Positions 16,404 to 25,550 are shown, numbered from the stretch's first letter. The stretch is DNA of 64,000 nucleotides from an uncultured Isosphaeraceae bacterium (GCA_945957605.1 CAMFLR010000011.1:1-64000); one strand, 5' to 3'. A program made the numbers and translations. Notes: generated by a model not told the origin, from the letters alone.

Positions 16404-17693
16404 CTACCGCGAATGGAAAAGGGCGGTTGTGTTAGGGGGGGCCGGCTTGCGTCGGGGCGTCAAACGCTTGTCAAGTTGGAGTGGCGGCACGGTCGAGGTC
16501 GGCCTGATGAGTCCCACGTTGCTCCCGAACCAGCCAAGTTCGGAGATGAGATTCAATGCCTTTATCCTGTCCGTATAGGGGCCGTCGAGGGCGGGAGTGT
16601 CCCACAGGTCGATCCGGGCCAGCGCTGGGTTTGGGGCCAGTTTGGCCACGCCGTCGATGGTCATGCGGGTCGCGCGGAGGTTCAGGTCGGCCAGGCTCTT
16701 CATCTTGACTAGCGAAGCCGCGCCGGTGCCCGAGACCCCGGTCCGGCAGAGGATCAGTTGGGCCAGATGGTCCAGCCTTTCCATGTGCCTCAACCCATCG
16801 TCAGTAACCGTCGTATCGCTGAGGTCGAGTTCCTTGAGCCGCGGGAGTTTTTCGATCCCCGTGAGGCCGGCGTCGTTAATCGCTGAACCGCCCAAACTGA
16901 GTTGCTCCAAGGCCGCGAGCGGGGGGAGGGCCGAAAGATGGTTGACCGCCGCTGAGGTCAAATTGAGTGACTGCAGCCGTTCCATCCGGCCGAGGTGTGC
17001 GAGCCCCTCGCCGCGAATGCCCGACCCGGCCAGGTCGAGCGACACGAGAGCGGTCAGGTCCGCCAGGTGCGCGAGCCCAGCGTCGGTCACGTCGGGCGAG
17101 TCGAGGGAAAGGCTTTCCAGCCGCCGCAGCCTCGCGAGATGGGCGAGGTCGGAGTCGGTCAGAGGGAGCCCACGGAGATCTAGTTTTCTCAATCGAGTCA
17201 GCCCGCGCAAGTGGACAAGGCCCGCACCTGTAACGCCCGTCGCACTGATATCCAGCTCTTCAAGGTCCGCAAGGCCGCCCACGTGGGAGAGTCCCTCGTC
17301 ATCAATTCCCGGCACGCCCGAGGCCTGGAGCTTCCTGAGTCTGCCGAGCCGCCCGATCTTTTCCAGGAGTGCAGGCTTCACAGGCCTGGCCTCCCCGTTC
17401 AACCGGACGTCGCGAATTTCGCCGAAAAAGTCGACCCCAAGCCGGTCGACCAGCCACTTCGGCGCCCTCGGCCGGCCCGATCCATTGGGGTTGAGTTGAA
17501 AGTCGTAGTTCACCCACCCGCCCGTTGCCGTCGTCTCCGCCACGACTCCTTGCTGGAGCCAGGCCCTGCGGAGGTAGCCGACAAACACGCCAAGAGCCAG
17601 GGCGAACGTCAACGCCAGGAGCATCATCGCCCACACGCTCAGTCGGACCGGCAGTCGCTTCCACCATCGTCCAGCCGGAGGGAGAGTATCCAT
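16404..17693 (-). CDS. Membrane-anchored leucine-rich repeat protein
   Basis: From the ATG at 17693 the 429-residue protein has one membrane helix (about 13-38: VRLSVWAMMLLALTFALALG). A short linker then leads to about a dozen LRRs of ~24 residues from ~110 to ~390. The repeat pattern is L-x-x-L-x-x-L-x-L-x-x-T-x-V-T-D-x-G-L, close to the F-box/cysteine-containing LRR type common in Planctomycetes. The repeats probably face the periplasm and bind protein partners. The upstream frame to 17861 is not needed and lacks similar composition. The ligand is unknown. Confidence 0.85.
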   Translation of the reverse strand: MDTLPPAGRWWKRLPVRLSVWAMMLLALTFALALGVFVGYLRRAWLQQGVVAETTATGGWVNYDFQLNPNGSGRPRAPKWLVDRLGVDFFGEIRDVRLNGEARPVKPALLEKIGRLGRLRKLQASGVPGIDDEGLSHVGGLADLEELDISATGVTGAGLVHLRGLTRLRKLDLRGLPLTDSDLAHLARLRRLESLSLDSPDVTDAGLAHLADLTALVSLDLAGSGIRGEGLAHLGRMERLQSLNLTSAAVNHLSALPPLAALEQLSLGGSAINDAGLTGIEKLPRLKELDLSDTTVTDDGLRHMERLDHLAQLILCRTGVSGTGAASLVKMKSLADLNLRATRMTIDGVAKLAPNPALARIDLWDTPALDGPYTDRIKALNLISELGWFGSNVGLIRPTSTVPPLQLDKRLTPRRKPAPPNTTALFHSR

Positions 17694-17983
17694 GATGATT
17701 CCGCAATGTTTGGTTCCTACTCCACCCGTTACGCTTTCGACTTGATGAAAACCATCATCAACCGGTTCTATAGCCACCTTTCCATGTGCATAACGACCGG
17801 TGGCAGTTCCAACCTTTTCAGAACAGGTCGTTCTTACCAACTCCCGAGTAGCCCTGCTCAAGAGAAGGGAAACCGGAGGACGAGACGTCCCGGCGGGCTG
17901 CTAGGTCATGCAGGCGCTGGCCGTAGCGATAACCTCCACATCGCGGAGGTGATCAGGCCGAGTCGCGAAGTTCATGCCGCAGC
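17694..17983. other. Intergenic region, no gene seen
   Basis: It contains the promoter of the LRR gene and ends at an IS5-type end motif. No frame is supported. Confidence 0.4.
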
Positions 17984-17996
17984 GGTTTTGTCAGCG
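17984..17996 (-). repeat. IS5-type terminal repeat remnant (right orientation)
   Basis: GGTTTTGTCAGCG ends 5 bases before the stop codon of the gene at 18002-18652. Confidence 0.4.
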
Positions 17997-18001
17997 TTTC
18001 T

Positions 18002-18652
18002 TCAGGGCTTGAGAGTCTTCCGATACTCGTCGGTCAACCCGTAAAAGCAATCGATTTTTTCGAATCGACTGCCACGAATCCAAGCTTCTTCTTGCTCGGT
18101 GCGTTTGGTCCTCAATCGCGCGTAATCCAAGTGCGGGCTATAGTCCCACATCACCACTTCAACCTTGTAAAGCTGGGTTTTGGTGACTGGCACCAATTCG
18201 GCAAACTCGATCTCTTCATTGTTAGGCATGTTTACGATTCTATGATTGTAAGTCTTGCCCCAAACTTCTTTCCCGCTTTCGTCTCTGACTGACAGAGTCC
18301 AAATATAAAAATGTTCTGGACGTTGGTCGTACATCACAATGGATGTTTTTACGTCGATACCCTTTGGCGTTTGCTCAAGCCTCATTTGGTTCATGTGACC
18401 GCCGCCGTAGCTGGTGGGCGATCGTTTGGGCTGGGGGTTCGCTGCCTGCTTGGCTCTAAGAGCGTCGAACTCCTCTTTGGTGAGCTTCGCTTTCTTAAAG
18501 GTAGGTTTCGGCTCTGGCTTTCGCACTGCTTCTTCAACGGGGGCAGAAGCAGGTGTTTCCTTGCGTTGAGCCAAGAGCTTGGTCGTCACGACTGATGTGC
18601 AGACGATAATTATTAAGGCGCTGGATAGCATGAGCACTGTCGAACGTTTCAT
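18002..18652 (-). CDS. Exported or anchored protein, paralogue of 56494-57114
   Basis: The N terminus (MKRSTVLMLSSALIIIVCTS) is a signal peptide or membrane anchor. A Pro/Lys-rich linker follows, then a conserved domain beginning GHMNQMRLEQTPKGIDVKTS. The domain has strand-like segments (HFYIWTLSVRDESGKEVWGK, VPVTKTQLYKVEVVMWDYSP) and ends with KIDCFYGLTDEY. The paralogue near 56.5 kb is nearly identical in this domain and differs mostly in the linker. No known family is recognised. A MITE sits 75 bp upstream of the start, in the likely promoter region. A beta-sandwich periplasmic domain is a guess. Confidence 0.8.
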   Translation of the reverse strand: MKRSTVLMLSSALIIIVCTSVVTTKLLAQRKETPASAPVEEAVRKPEPKPTFKKAKLTKEEFDALRAKQAANPQPKRSPTSYGGGHMNQMRLEQTPKGIDVKTSIVMYDQRPEHFYIWTLSVRDESGKEVWGKTYNHRIVNMPNNEEIEFAELVPVTKTQLYKVEVVMWDYSPHLDYARLRTKRTEQEEAWIRGSRFEKIDCFYGLTDEYRKTLKP

Positions 18653-18727
18653 AATCGAAAGCTCCTAACATGATGAAAAAGCTGAAGGCAAATAACGCAA
18701 GACGAGCGACTGCGTCATTTATGTGCT

Positions 18728-18904
18728 CGCTCATGATGGGTTTCGGGGTGGTGGTCGAAATCAGACTGTCGGGTGCCACTGGTGGTACACCACCACTGTG
18801 CGCTAAGTGACGTCAAACACACTGGTTGAGTACCACCAGTGGCACCCAGAAAAGGCCGACATTGGCAAGAATACCGCTCACCACCCTGAATTCCTGCAGG
18901 AGCC
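18728..18904 (+). mobile_element. MITE copy 2 (177 bp)
   Basis: It is almost identical to 14797-14973. The flanks TATGTGCT and CATGTGAT agree at 6 of 8 positions, as expected of an aged 8-bp target duplication. Inside, an 18-base perfect inverted repeat (18771-18788 against 18830-18847) keeps strong folding potential. It has no coding capacity. It lies upstream of the paralogous secreted protein gene and could affect its transcription. Confidence 0.85.
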
Positions 18905-19097
18905 CATGTGATTTGATCGTATGCCCTACAAGGCGACCGTTGTCATGTTACTCTCAGGTACGGCGTGCTCGGAAGAATGCCCTGCACCGTTCGAAATACC
19001 TCCGTTGCCACTGCCTGAACAGTTGGCAACGATACAAGGCGAGGAATCTCCCGGGTTCAGGGAAGATTACTGTCCACAAGTGAGTTCCGTGGCATAG

Positions 19098-21344
19098 TCA
19101 GTCACGCGACGCGAGTATCGCACCACAACTGCGGAGGTGGGGAATTTGCTTGGGATCGACCTTTGCACCACGCAAGTCAACGAGGTAAAAATCGACCCCG
19201 TCGATGTTCGCTCCTCGAAGGTCTACTCCCACGAGATTCGCCTTGCGGATCTCCTCGGGGCTCTTGAAATCCTGTTCGTTGTAGTCATCGCTATAGAAAC
19301 CCGTACGGCTTCCCTCACAGGCGATGGGGCTGCCGACTAGCCCGCTGCGTGATGAGCCCAGATGGAAAGCAACTTCTCGGAGATCAGCGCCTCGGAGATC
19401 GGCCCCCTCCCACTCGACTTCAGCCAAACCGGCCGCACGCAGGTTGGCGCCACGAAGATTTGCGCCCGGCAGAACCGATCCAGTCAACATGGCCTGCCTG
19501 AGATTGGCATTTGAGAGGTCAGTTCGCGGGAGCACGATCCCCTCAAGATCGGCATGAAAAAGATTGGCGCCCGTGAAGCGCGCTCCGTCAAATCTCGCCG
19601 TTGTAAGTTTCAGCCCGCTCATGACTGCACCCGAAAGATCCGCCCCAGAGAAATCGGCTCCATCAATCTCAGCGTCTGACAGATCGCCCCCAACCAGGCT
19701 CGCACGGGCAAGCTTCGCATCTCGCAGATTGGCACTCAATAAAATCGCTCGATCAAGCAGCGCACACTCCAGGTCGGCCCTGGCGAGCATAGCGGATTCG
19801 AAACGGCAGTCTTTGGCGCGCGTTCTCGCCAGGCGAGCATTGGAAAGGTCGGCACGTTCAAGCTGGCTTCCGCACAGCGATGCGTTCCTTAGATCCGCGG
19901 AGGAAAGCCGAGCGCCTCCCATCCTGGCCCGATCGAACTGGCCACCCCAGAGGTCAGCTCCGCTCAGCTCGACATCACGCATGTCCGCGTCCGTCAGTAC
20001 GATCGCGGGCCATGAAGCATTCTCCAGGTAGGCCCCTCTCAAACAGGGTGTCGGTCGGCCGGGTTTCCAACCAATGCGTAACGCGTGCAGAAGACTTGCG
20101 ACCATCGGGTGAATTGTCTCGTCCAGGCCAGTTGAGAGTTCCACTAAGCGCGCCACCAACTCCGGCCGTCTGGCGATGCGATGCGCCACCTCTTCGACGA
20201 GGTCACGAGGTAACGGATCGGCGAGCGCCTTGCACTTGATGCCTTGTTCGAGTGCGTCTTCGACGTGATCAGCGGCGAGCAAGAGTTGAGTGGCTCGATG
20301 TCGGATGAGGCGGAAGAGGGGTTCATCCGGGTTGTGACGCCGGAGGCGCTCCATGCGGTGAGGATGACTTTTCCCATGCATTGCGAGTACGGCCAGACAG
20401 TCGGCTTCGATCTGCTTGCGCAAAACTGGTTCCGGCAAACGCCGGTCGAGTTCGATCCGCAACGCCTGTCGAGGGTCATCGATCAACTCATCGTCCGCCA
20501 TGATGTCGAGAGCGATCGCCCAGAGTTCCGGGATGCCGTCGAGCAAATCGCCTTCCCTTCCACAAGCCGCAAGGCGGGTCATCACAGACGCGCAGCGGCT
20601 TCTATCGCCGGCAAGGAGATACTCGATCCACTCGTCCCGTCCCCACGGTGCGAGCGTCAATTCGCCGATGAGATTCGGCCAAGCGTCACTTGATTCGAAT
20701 TCGAAGACGACGAGGCCTTGATGCGACGCCTGTGCAAGCACGATTGGATCAGGGCGTTCCAAGTAAGTGACCATCATGTGTGCGGGTATGAGACGAGCCA
20801 GATAGTTGAGTGCGGCCGTCTTACCCGAACCATCCGGTCCAGAGATGCGGATGGCACCGCGTTCCTGAGACGCCAAAACCGGCCCGATGGTTTCCGCCAA
20901 TGGCAAGGATTCGCCACCCCCCGGTGGACGCACGCGGGGCCGGACGAAGCTCTCCGAGATTCGCTCCTCCTCCTCTTCCTCCTGGCGGCCATGATCCTCG
21001 TCGAACCAAATGTCCCAGAGGTCGATCTCTCCAAGGTCGGGGCTCGCGACCAGTTCGCGGATCCCGGAATTCCGCCCCAGCGCAAGCCAAGCGACACCCA
21101 AAACCCCCGCAAATACCGCTGGCATAAAGCCACTGACACCGAGAGGAAAGGCGCGACCCACAACGCAGACGAGCCATCCGCCGACAATGACGTTCGCCGC
21201 CGAGTGCTCGATCCAAGGAAATCCTCGAGCCTCAGTCCGCTCGAAAACTGTCCGCCGGAGTTCCTTCAACCACCGCGCAACAAGCGTAAAGAGGTGGCCA
21301 CACAGCCTAGAAAGCGGCTCGAACCACTCCTCGCGATTAGCCAT
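19098..21344 (-). CDS. Membrane-anchored P-loop NTPase fused to a pentapeptide-repeat domain
   Basis: I chose the ATG at 21344 because GAGG lies about 9 bases upstream; the product has 748 residues. Two adjacent hydrophobic segments lie at about residues 48-90. An acidic linker follows, then a Walker A motif (GPDGSGKTAAL, about residue 166) and a Walker B-like strand (GLVVFEFES). A helical region follows that resembles the middle of STAND/NACHT-type NTPases (WGRDEWIEYLLAGDRSRCAS). From ~435 to the end run some 45 pentapeptides of the A(D/N)LxxA type, which form a right-handed quadrilateral beta-helix. A signalling or sensing role is plausible from the architecture, but no effector domain is visible. 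A small membrane protein is divergent from it at 21647. Confidence 0.85.
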   Translation of the reverse strand: MANREEWFEPLSRLCGHLFTLVARWLKELRRTVFERTEARGFPWIEHSAANVIVGGWLVCVVGRAFPLGVSGFMPAVFAGVLGVAWLALGRNSGIRELVASPDLGEIDLWDIWFDEDHGRQEEEEEERISESFVRPRVRPPGGGESLPLAETIGPVLASQERGAIRISGPDGSGKTAALNYLARLIPAHMMVTYLERPDPIVLAQASHQGLVVFEFESSDAWPNLIGELTLAPWGRDEWIEYLLAGDRSRCASVMTRLAACGREGDLLDGIPELWAIALDIMADDELIDDPRQALRIELDRRLPEPVLRKQIEADCLAVLAMHGKSHPHRMERLRRHNPDEPLFRLIRHRATQLLLAADHVEDALEQGIKCKALADPLPRDLVEEVAHRIARRPELVARLVELSTGLDETIHPMVASLLHALRIGWKPGRPTPCLRGAYLENASWPAIVLTDADMRDVELSGADLWGGQFDRARMGGARLSSADLRNASLCGSQLERADLSNARLARTRAKDCRFESAMLARADLECALLDRAILLSANLRDAKLARASLVGGDLSDAEIDGADFSGADLSGAVMSGLKLTTARFDGARFTGANLFHADLEGIVLPRTDLSNANLRQAMLTGSVLPGANLRGANLRAAGLAEVEWEGADLRGADLREVAFHLGSSRSGLVGSPIACEGSRTGFYSDDYNEQDFKSPEEIRKANLVGVDLRGANIDGVDFYLVDLRGAKVDPKQIPHLRSCGAILASRD

Positions 21345-21646
21345 CGTGCCCGTCCTCACCGAATCGGTGTGACCCGCTCGTTGGTTCCACTCTTCGTCGT
21401 GCCCGACGAAATGCGTCAGCAATGCACTGAACCAAAATGGGAGAGTCCATTCCCCAGCCTTCCTCAATGGTCTCCGTTAGCACGACTCGACGCAAGAATA
21501 TTCGGCGAATGATCGTGCGAAGCGAGTTGCATCATCGTAAGCTGCGCACAGGCGAGCGGTCGAAGGAAATCGGCCGCCAACAGCTAAATCCGCTTATATC
21601 TAATCCTTTATTTTTATTGACTTATCTTGAGAAGTTTGGTGAATCG

Positions 21647-22006
21647 ATGGCAAAGGCAGTTTACTCCTATTCAGAACGCATCCGGCGATTATTGACTTGT
21701 TTGATATCGCTTTTTGTTCTGATAACGATACTGGCGTTAGGCGCAGCAGCGAAAAGCGATCCTGCGCCTCTACAATTCCTAGGAATTCTCCTTCTTCTTA
21801 TCGTCGCCCCAATGCTTGGACCGTGCGCCCAAGTTTTCGCCATAACCGACTATAGCATCTGGCAAATGCTTATCGTTGGATTGACTCTAGGCTCCATCAT
21901 CGTTATAGGGCTCGCCACAAAGGCAAAAGTATTCGAGTGGCTCATGTACGTCGCGTCATATTTATGGGTGCTCCTCGGCCTTAGCTATACATACTATGGT
22001 GTTTAG
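21647..22006 (+). CDS. Small four-helix membrane protein, unknown function
   Basis: From the ATG at 21647 the 119 residues are almost entirely four hydrophobic helices (LLTCLISLFVLITILALGAA, FLGILLLLIVAPMLGP, MLIVGLTLGSIIVIGLA, WLMYVASYLWVLLGLS). The coding sequence is AT-rich compared with both neighbours, which points to a different origin. It is divergent from the NTPase-pentapeptide gene with 302 bp between them. It ends exactly where an IS5-type end motif begins. Confidence 0.6.
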   Translation: MAKAVYSYSERIRRLLTCLISLFVLITILALGAAAKSDPAPLQFLGILLLLIVAPMLGPCAQVFAITDYSIWQMLIVGLTLGSIIVIGLATKAKVFEWLMYVASYLWVLLGLSYTYYGV

Positions 22007-22023
22007 GAGCCCTGACAAAACCC
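22007..22023 (+). repeat. IS5-type terminal repeat remnant (left orientation)
   Basis: GAGCCCTGACAAAACCC begins directly after a stop codon and lies at the left edge of the GC-rich block at 22.3-25.9 kb. No transposase remains. Confidence 0.5.
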
Positions 22024-22348
22024 AGGCACCTCAGTGTGGGGTATGCAACGAGGGATTCCCATTCCTCGTCCGCAACATCGCTGGGATTATGACTTCCATA
22101 TCATGCTCATAATTTAACATAATCAAAAGCATCACGCTAATTCAATAACAGGCTCTCGCCTCTTGCCCAGTAGGCCGAATGCCGCCCGGGGGGCGGAGAC
22201 GCGCCCTGCGGCTCCGTTCACAACAGCCCAGGCCGAAGGAATCTCCCGGAAACACTGTACACCCGTTGACATCCTGCCGATAAATGGTTCCAATCCCCGA
22301 ATGTGGATCGGCGCCGTCGATCGACTACCCCTCGCATGGAACCCTCGA

Positions 22349-22993
22349 ATGCCCAAAGTCGTTGTTCGCAGCTTCGCCTGTTCTCTGGATGGCTTCGGAG
22401 CCGGTCTGCAACAGACCGCCGAGGAACCCTTCGGCAAGAACGCCTTCCAGATCATGAACTGGTTCAAGCCCACCCGAACCTTCCAGTCCATGATCGGGCG
22501 CGAGGGAGGCAGCACGGGGCTGGACGACAGTTACGCGGCGAAAGCCTTCGACGGCATCGGAGCCTCGATCATGGGCCGGAACATGTTCAGCCCCCTTCGC
22601 GGCCCCTGGGAGAACGAGAACTGGAAGGGCTGGTGGGGCGACAACCCTCCCTTCAAGCACCCTGTCTTCGTACTGACGCACCATCCCCGGCCCACCCTGG
22701 AGTTCGAGAACGGCACCTCCTTCCACTTCGTCGACGGCTCGCCGGAAGAGGTCCTTAAGCAAGCCCAGGCCGCGGCCGGAGACAAGGACGTCAAGATCAA
22801 CGGCGGCACCCTTACGGTTCGCTCGTTCTGGAAGGCTCGACTCCTCGATGAGCTGCACCTGGTCATGGCCCCGGTCTTCGTGGGAGAAGGCGAGCGGCTC
22901 CTTGGCGGGCTGGGCGTGGAGGAGGATTACGAGGTGGCCAGCTTCGAGGCTTCCGACGCAGCCGTGCATTACCGCATCGTAAAGAAGGCTTGA
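22349..22993 (+). CDS. RibD C-terminal/dihydrofolate-reductase-fold protein
   Basis: The 214 residues follow the RibD_C (DHFR-like) pattern: VVVRSFACSLDGFGAG, then GASIMGRNMFSPLRGPW, then PVFVLTHHPRP, DVKINGGTLTVRSFWKARLL, and DELHLVMAPVFVGEGERLL. Family members bind NADPH and reduce small molecules, but this orphan branch has no known substrate. The frame stays open upstream to 22163, but the ATG at 22349 gives the family's usual start. It is the first gene of a plus-strand run with a DinB and a DUF899 gene. The coding sequence is GC-rich. Confidence 0.88.
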   Translation: MPKVVVRSFACSLDGFGAGLQQTAEEPFGKNAFQIMNWFKPTRTFQSMIGREGGSTGLDDSYAAKAFDGIGASIMGRNMFSPLRGPWENENWKGWWGDNPPFKHPVFVLTHHPRPTLEFENGTSFHFVDGSPEEVLKQAQAAAGDKDVKINGGTLTVRSFWKARLLDELHLVMAPVFVGEGERLLGGLGVEEDYEVASFEASDAAVHYRIVKKA

Positions 22994-23017
22994 TGCGTGC
23001 CGAGAGGAAGTGACGAA

Positions 23018-23533
23018 ATGAAAGCGATTGACGCGATCCGGATTGCCCTGAAGTTCAGCGATATGGGCATGACGCACCTGATCGGGATGAAGGATGCTCC
23101 GCTCCTCCGCCCCGGGCCCTGGGGAGGCAACCACGCAATGTGGATCGCCGGACACCTGACGGTCGTCGAGGGCCGCCTCCAGCAGATGCTGCACGGCATC
23201 CCCAACCCGGTCCACCACTGGAAGCCGCTGTTCGATTGGGGCAGCGAGCCGGTCGATGACCCCGCGGCTTACCCGCCGTTCGAGGAGGTCGTGGAGAAGT
23301 TTAAGGAGCTGCGAGGGCAGACCCACGCCTTCCTCGACGAGTTCGGCGACGAGGGCCTGGACCAGCCGACGAAGTGTCAACCGCCGGGATTCACCGGGTT
23401 CGAGACGGCGGGCAAGGCGATCACCATCATCGCCGGCCATGCCTGCGGCCATCTCGGCGGACTGACCGTCGTCCGGGCTGCCGCCGGTAAGCAACGATTG
23501 TTCAATCCATCGGAGGAACTTCGGGCTTTCTGA
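23018..23533 (+). CDS. DinB-family protein
   Basis: The start at 23018 has a good SD (GAGGAAG, about 8 bases upstream). The fold is the four-helix DinB/YfiT type. The metal-binding histidines are visible in NHAMWIAGHLTVVEG and in the C-terminal IIAGHACGHLGGLTV. DinB proteins are often stress-induced, and some act as thiol-dependent S-transferases or hydrolases. The substrate here is unknown. It lies 24 bp after the RibD-like gene and 35 bp before the DUF899 gene, so the three are probably co-transcribed. Confidence 0.88.
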   Translation: MKAIDAIRIALKFSDMGMTHLIGMKDAPLLRPGPWGGNHAMWIAGHLTVVEGRLQQMLHGIPNPVHHWKPLFDWGSEPVDDPAAYPPFEEVVEKFKELRGQTHAFLDEFGDEGLDQPTKCQPPGFTGFETAGKAITIIAGHACGHLGGLTVVRAAAGKQRLFNPSEELRAF

Positions 23534-23568
23534 TCAATTTATGCAATTACATTGACGGAGTCGCCACA

Positions 23569-24267
23569 ATGAAACAAGCAGCGCCCCCAAAAATCGTCGG
23601 CCGCGAAGAGTGGGAACAGGCTCGCGCGGAACTCCTCGTTCGCGAGAAGGAGCATACCCACGCCAGCGATGCGCTCGCGGCGGCTCGACGTCAGCTTCCG
23701 ATGACGCCGGTGGAACCGGTGGCGGTCATCGGCCCCGACGGGCCCGTTCCCTTGCGGGAAGTTTTCGATGGGCGGCGACAGTTGATCGTGTACCACTTCA
23801 TGTGGAACAAGGGGGCGCCTCACCAGAAGCAGTGCGAAGGATGCACACATAGTCAAGTGGCGATGACCTCCGCCGTTTGCGCCTATCTCGCCGCACGCGA
23901 CGTGAGCTACGCCGTCTTCAGCAGCGGCCCGATGGAGGAAATCCTCGCTTACCGCGATTTCATGGGCTGGACGACGCCCTGGTACTCGACGGCCGACTCA
24001 GGCCCGAGACTGGCCACGCGGGACGGCGGCGACCTGCGATGCTATCTCAGGGCCGACGATCAGGTTTTCCAGACTTATGAAACCAAGTGGCGAGGGATCG
24101 AGGCCATGTTGCCCACCCTCCAGCTACTGGACCTGACCGCGTTTGGACGGCAGGAGACGTGGGAAGACTCGCCCGTGGTTGTTCAACTCGACAAGCCCGG
24201 TTCGTGGTGGCGTCGTGATGGCCGCCCTGTTGCCCAGTGGACGCGGACCGACAAGCCGGTGGGATAA
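23569..24267 (+). CDS. DUF899 (thioredoxin-like fold) protein
   Basis: The family pattern is intact: REEWEQARAELLVREKEHTH near the start, then LREVFDGRRQLIVYHFMWN, CEGCTHSQVAM, and GWTTPWYSTADSG. DUF899 proteins have a thioredoxin-like fold. The C-E-G-C in the middle resembles a redox-active CxxC pair. Biological roles are not established. The gene lies in a probable operon with the two upstream genes. Its last part overlaps only an unused upstream extension of the following deaminase gene. Confidence 0.9.
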   Translation: MKQAAPPKIVGREEWEQARAELLVREKEHTHASDALAAARRQLPMTPVEPVAVIGPDGPVPLREVFDGRRQLIVYHFMWNKGAPHQKQCEGCTHSQVAMTSAVCAYLAARDVSYAVFSSGPMEEILAYRDFMGWTTPWYSTADSGPRLATRDGGDLRCYLRADDQVFQTYETKWRGIEAMLPTLQLLDLTAFGRQETWEDSPVVVQLDKPGSWWRRDGRPVAQWTRTDKPVG

Positions 24268-24308
24268 GCTACGCCGGTGATCGGGGCCAACTCTCGAGAG
24301 ACCACGGA

Positions 24309-24767
24309 ATGAACCACGAACACTTCATGCGGCGGTGCCTCGAACTCGCCGCCGTAGCCCGCGAGCAGGGCAACACACCGGTCGGTAGCATCGTCGTGCT
24401 CGACGGCGCGATCATCGGAGAAGGGATCGAGACCCTTCCCACCGGCACCTCGATCACTGGCCATGCCGAGACGCTCGCCTGTCAGGCGGCGCTCGATGCG
24501 ACGGCCCGTAGGGACCTCGCCGGTGCGATTCTCTACACCACCGCCGAGCCGTGCTTCATGTGCGGGTACGCGATCCGCCAGCTCCGCATCGGCCTCGTCG
24601 TCTACGGCAAGGAAACGCCGGTCATCGGGGCAGTCACCTCGATTCACCCCATCCTGACCGACCCAGCGCTCGACGTTTGGCGTCCGGCACCCGTGGTGAT
24701 CGGCGGTGTATTGGGAGAACAGTGCAAGGAACTCCGGCGCATGAAAAAGCCCCGGGATCAATGCTGA
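24309..24767 (+). CDS. Nucleoside/cytidine deaminase-family zinc enzyme
   Basis: The catalytic zinc motif is complete: GHAETLAC gives His52 and the proton-shuttling Glu54, and AEPCFMC gives Cys82 and Cys85. The 152-residue length fits tRNA-adenosine or guanine deaminase-like (CMP/dCMP deaminase) proteins. The substrate base cannot be told from sequence alone. The start at 24309 gives the family's typical first helix; the frame upstream to 24237 overlaps the DUF899 gene. The gene's end contains the left arm of a terminator used by the opposite strand. Confidence 0.9.
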   Translation: MNHEHFMRRCLELAAVAREQGNTPVGSIVVLDGAIIGEGIETLPTGTSITGHAETLACQAALDATARRDLAGAILYTTAEPCFMCGYAIRQLRIGLVVYGKETPVIGAVTSIHPILTDPALDVWRPAPVVIGGVLGEQCKELRRMKKPRDQC

Positions 24768-24777
24768 CCGCCGGGGC
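24744..24777 (-). terminator. Terminator of the ArsR-SRPBCC-DUF4287 operon
   Basis: Stem GCCCCGG (24749-24755) / CCGGGGC (24771-24777), followed on the minus strand by five Ts. It overlaps the 3' end of the convergent deaminase gene. Confidence 0.8.
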
Positions 24778-24794
24778 GTGCTATCGCGGACGGC

Positions 24795-25019
24795 TTACGC
24801 GTCGCCTTCCTTCTTCGTGCCCTTGAGCAACGCCACGATCGCCTGGCCGTGGCCGAGACCGAAGTCCGCCTTCAGCCATTCGATTACCTGGCCAGCCTTG
24901 ACGTCGGCGCGGAGCTTTCCGCCCGCCATTAAGCCCTTCTCATCGGCGAGCTTGCGGAAGTCATCCGGCCCCTTGCCGGTCTTCGTCTGGATGTTGTCCA
25001 GATAGGCCTGGAACGACAT
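24795..25019 (-). CDS. DUF4287-domain small protein
   Basis: The 74 residues follow the family pattern: SFQAYLDNIQTKTGKGPDDF, then KLADEKGLMAGGKLRADVKA, then VIEWLKADFGLGHGQAIVAL. The SD is strong (GGGAGG, 5 bases before the ATG). DUF4287 proteins are found next to SRPBCC and ArsR genes in many soil bacteria. Their function is unknown. Here the gene is the last of the three-gene operon, 48 bp after the SRPBCC gene, and is followed by a good terminator. Confidence 0.92.
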   Translation of the reverse strand: MSFQAYLDNIQTKTGKGPDDFRKLADEKGLMAGGKLRADVKAGQVIEWLKADFGLGHGQAIVALLKGTKKEGDA

Positions 25020-25067
25020 GCGATCCTCCCTACAACGGAGACTTGCGGCCTGGGTGTCACCGGGAAC

Positions 25068-25550
25068 TCACCAGTTCTTCGCCAGGGCCACGAGTTGATC
25101 CAGCGCCGCTCCCCAGCCGTGATGGAAGCCCATCGCCTCGTGCTTCGATCGGCCCTCCTCGGTGCTGTGCAGGGCGGTCGCCGTATACTTTGTTCCCGCT
25201 CCGTGCGGCTCAATCTCGATGATCGCCGTGAAGACGAACGGCACGTCGGGGCCGTGGTTCGCCGGTCGGAAGCCGGGCAGGAGCGCACCGGTCCAGGTGA
25301 GCCTCCGGTTCGGCACCACCTCGAGGTAGCACCCGGTATTCGGGAACTGCTGGCCCTCGGGCGACTCCATGACCGTGTGGAACTTGCCGCCGGGCTTCAA
25401 GTCGATCTCGCAGCCGACGGTCTTCCACGGGGCTGGGGTGAACCATTGCTTCAGATACTCGGGCATCGTCCACGCTTTCCAGACGAGCTCGGGGGCAACG
25501 TCGACGACCCGTTCCAGCACAAGGTCGGTCTTGGGGTCCAGCTTTGTCAT
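25068..25550 (-). CDS. SRPBCC (AHSA1/START-like) protein
   Basis: The 160 residues open [39 protein letters not shown], the standard entry to the AHSA1 branch of the helix-grip fold. They end [14 protein letters not shown]. Such domains bind hydrophobic ligands in a central cavity. The ATG at 25550 overlaps the stop codon of the ArsR-type gene (ATGA), so the two are translationally coupled. The ligand is unknown, and control by the upstream regulator is likely. Confidence 0.92.
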   Translation of the reverse strand: MTKLDPKTDLVLERVVDVAPELVWKAWTMPEYLKQWFTPAPWKTVGCEIDLKPGGKFHTVMESPEGQQFPNTGCYLEVVPNRRLTWTGALLPGFRPANHGPDVPFVFTAIIEIEPHGAGTKYTATALHSTEEGRSKHEAMGFHHGWGAALDQLVALAKNW

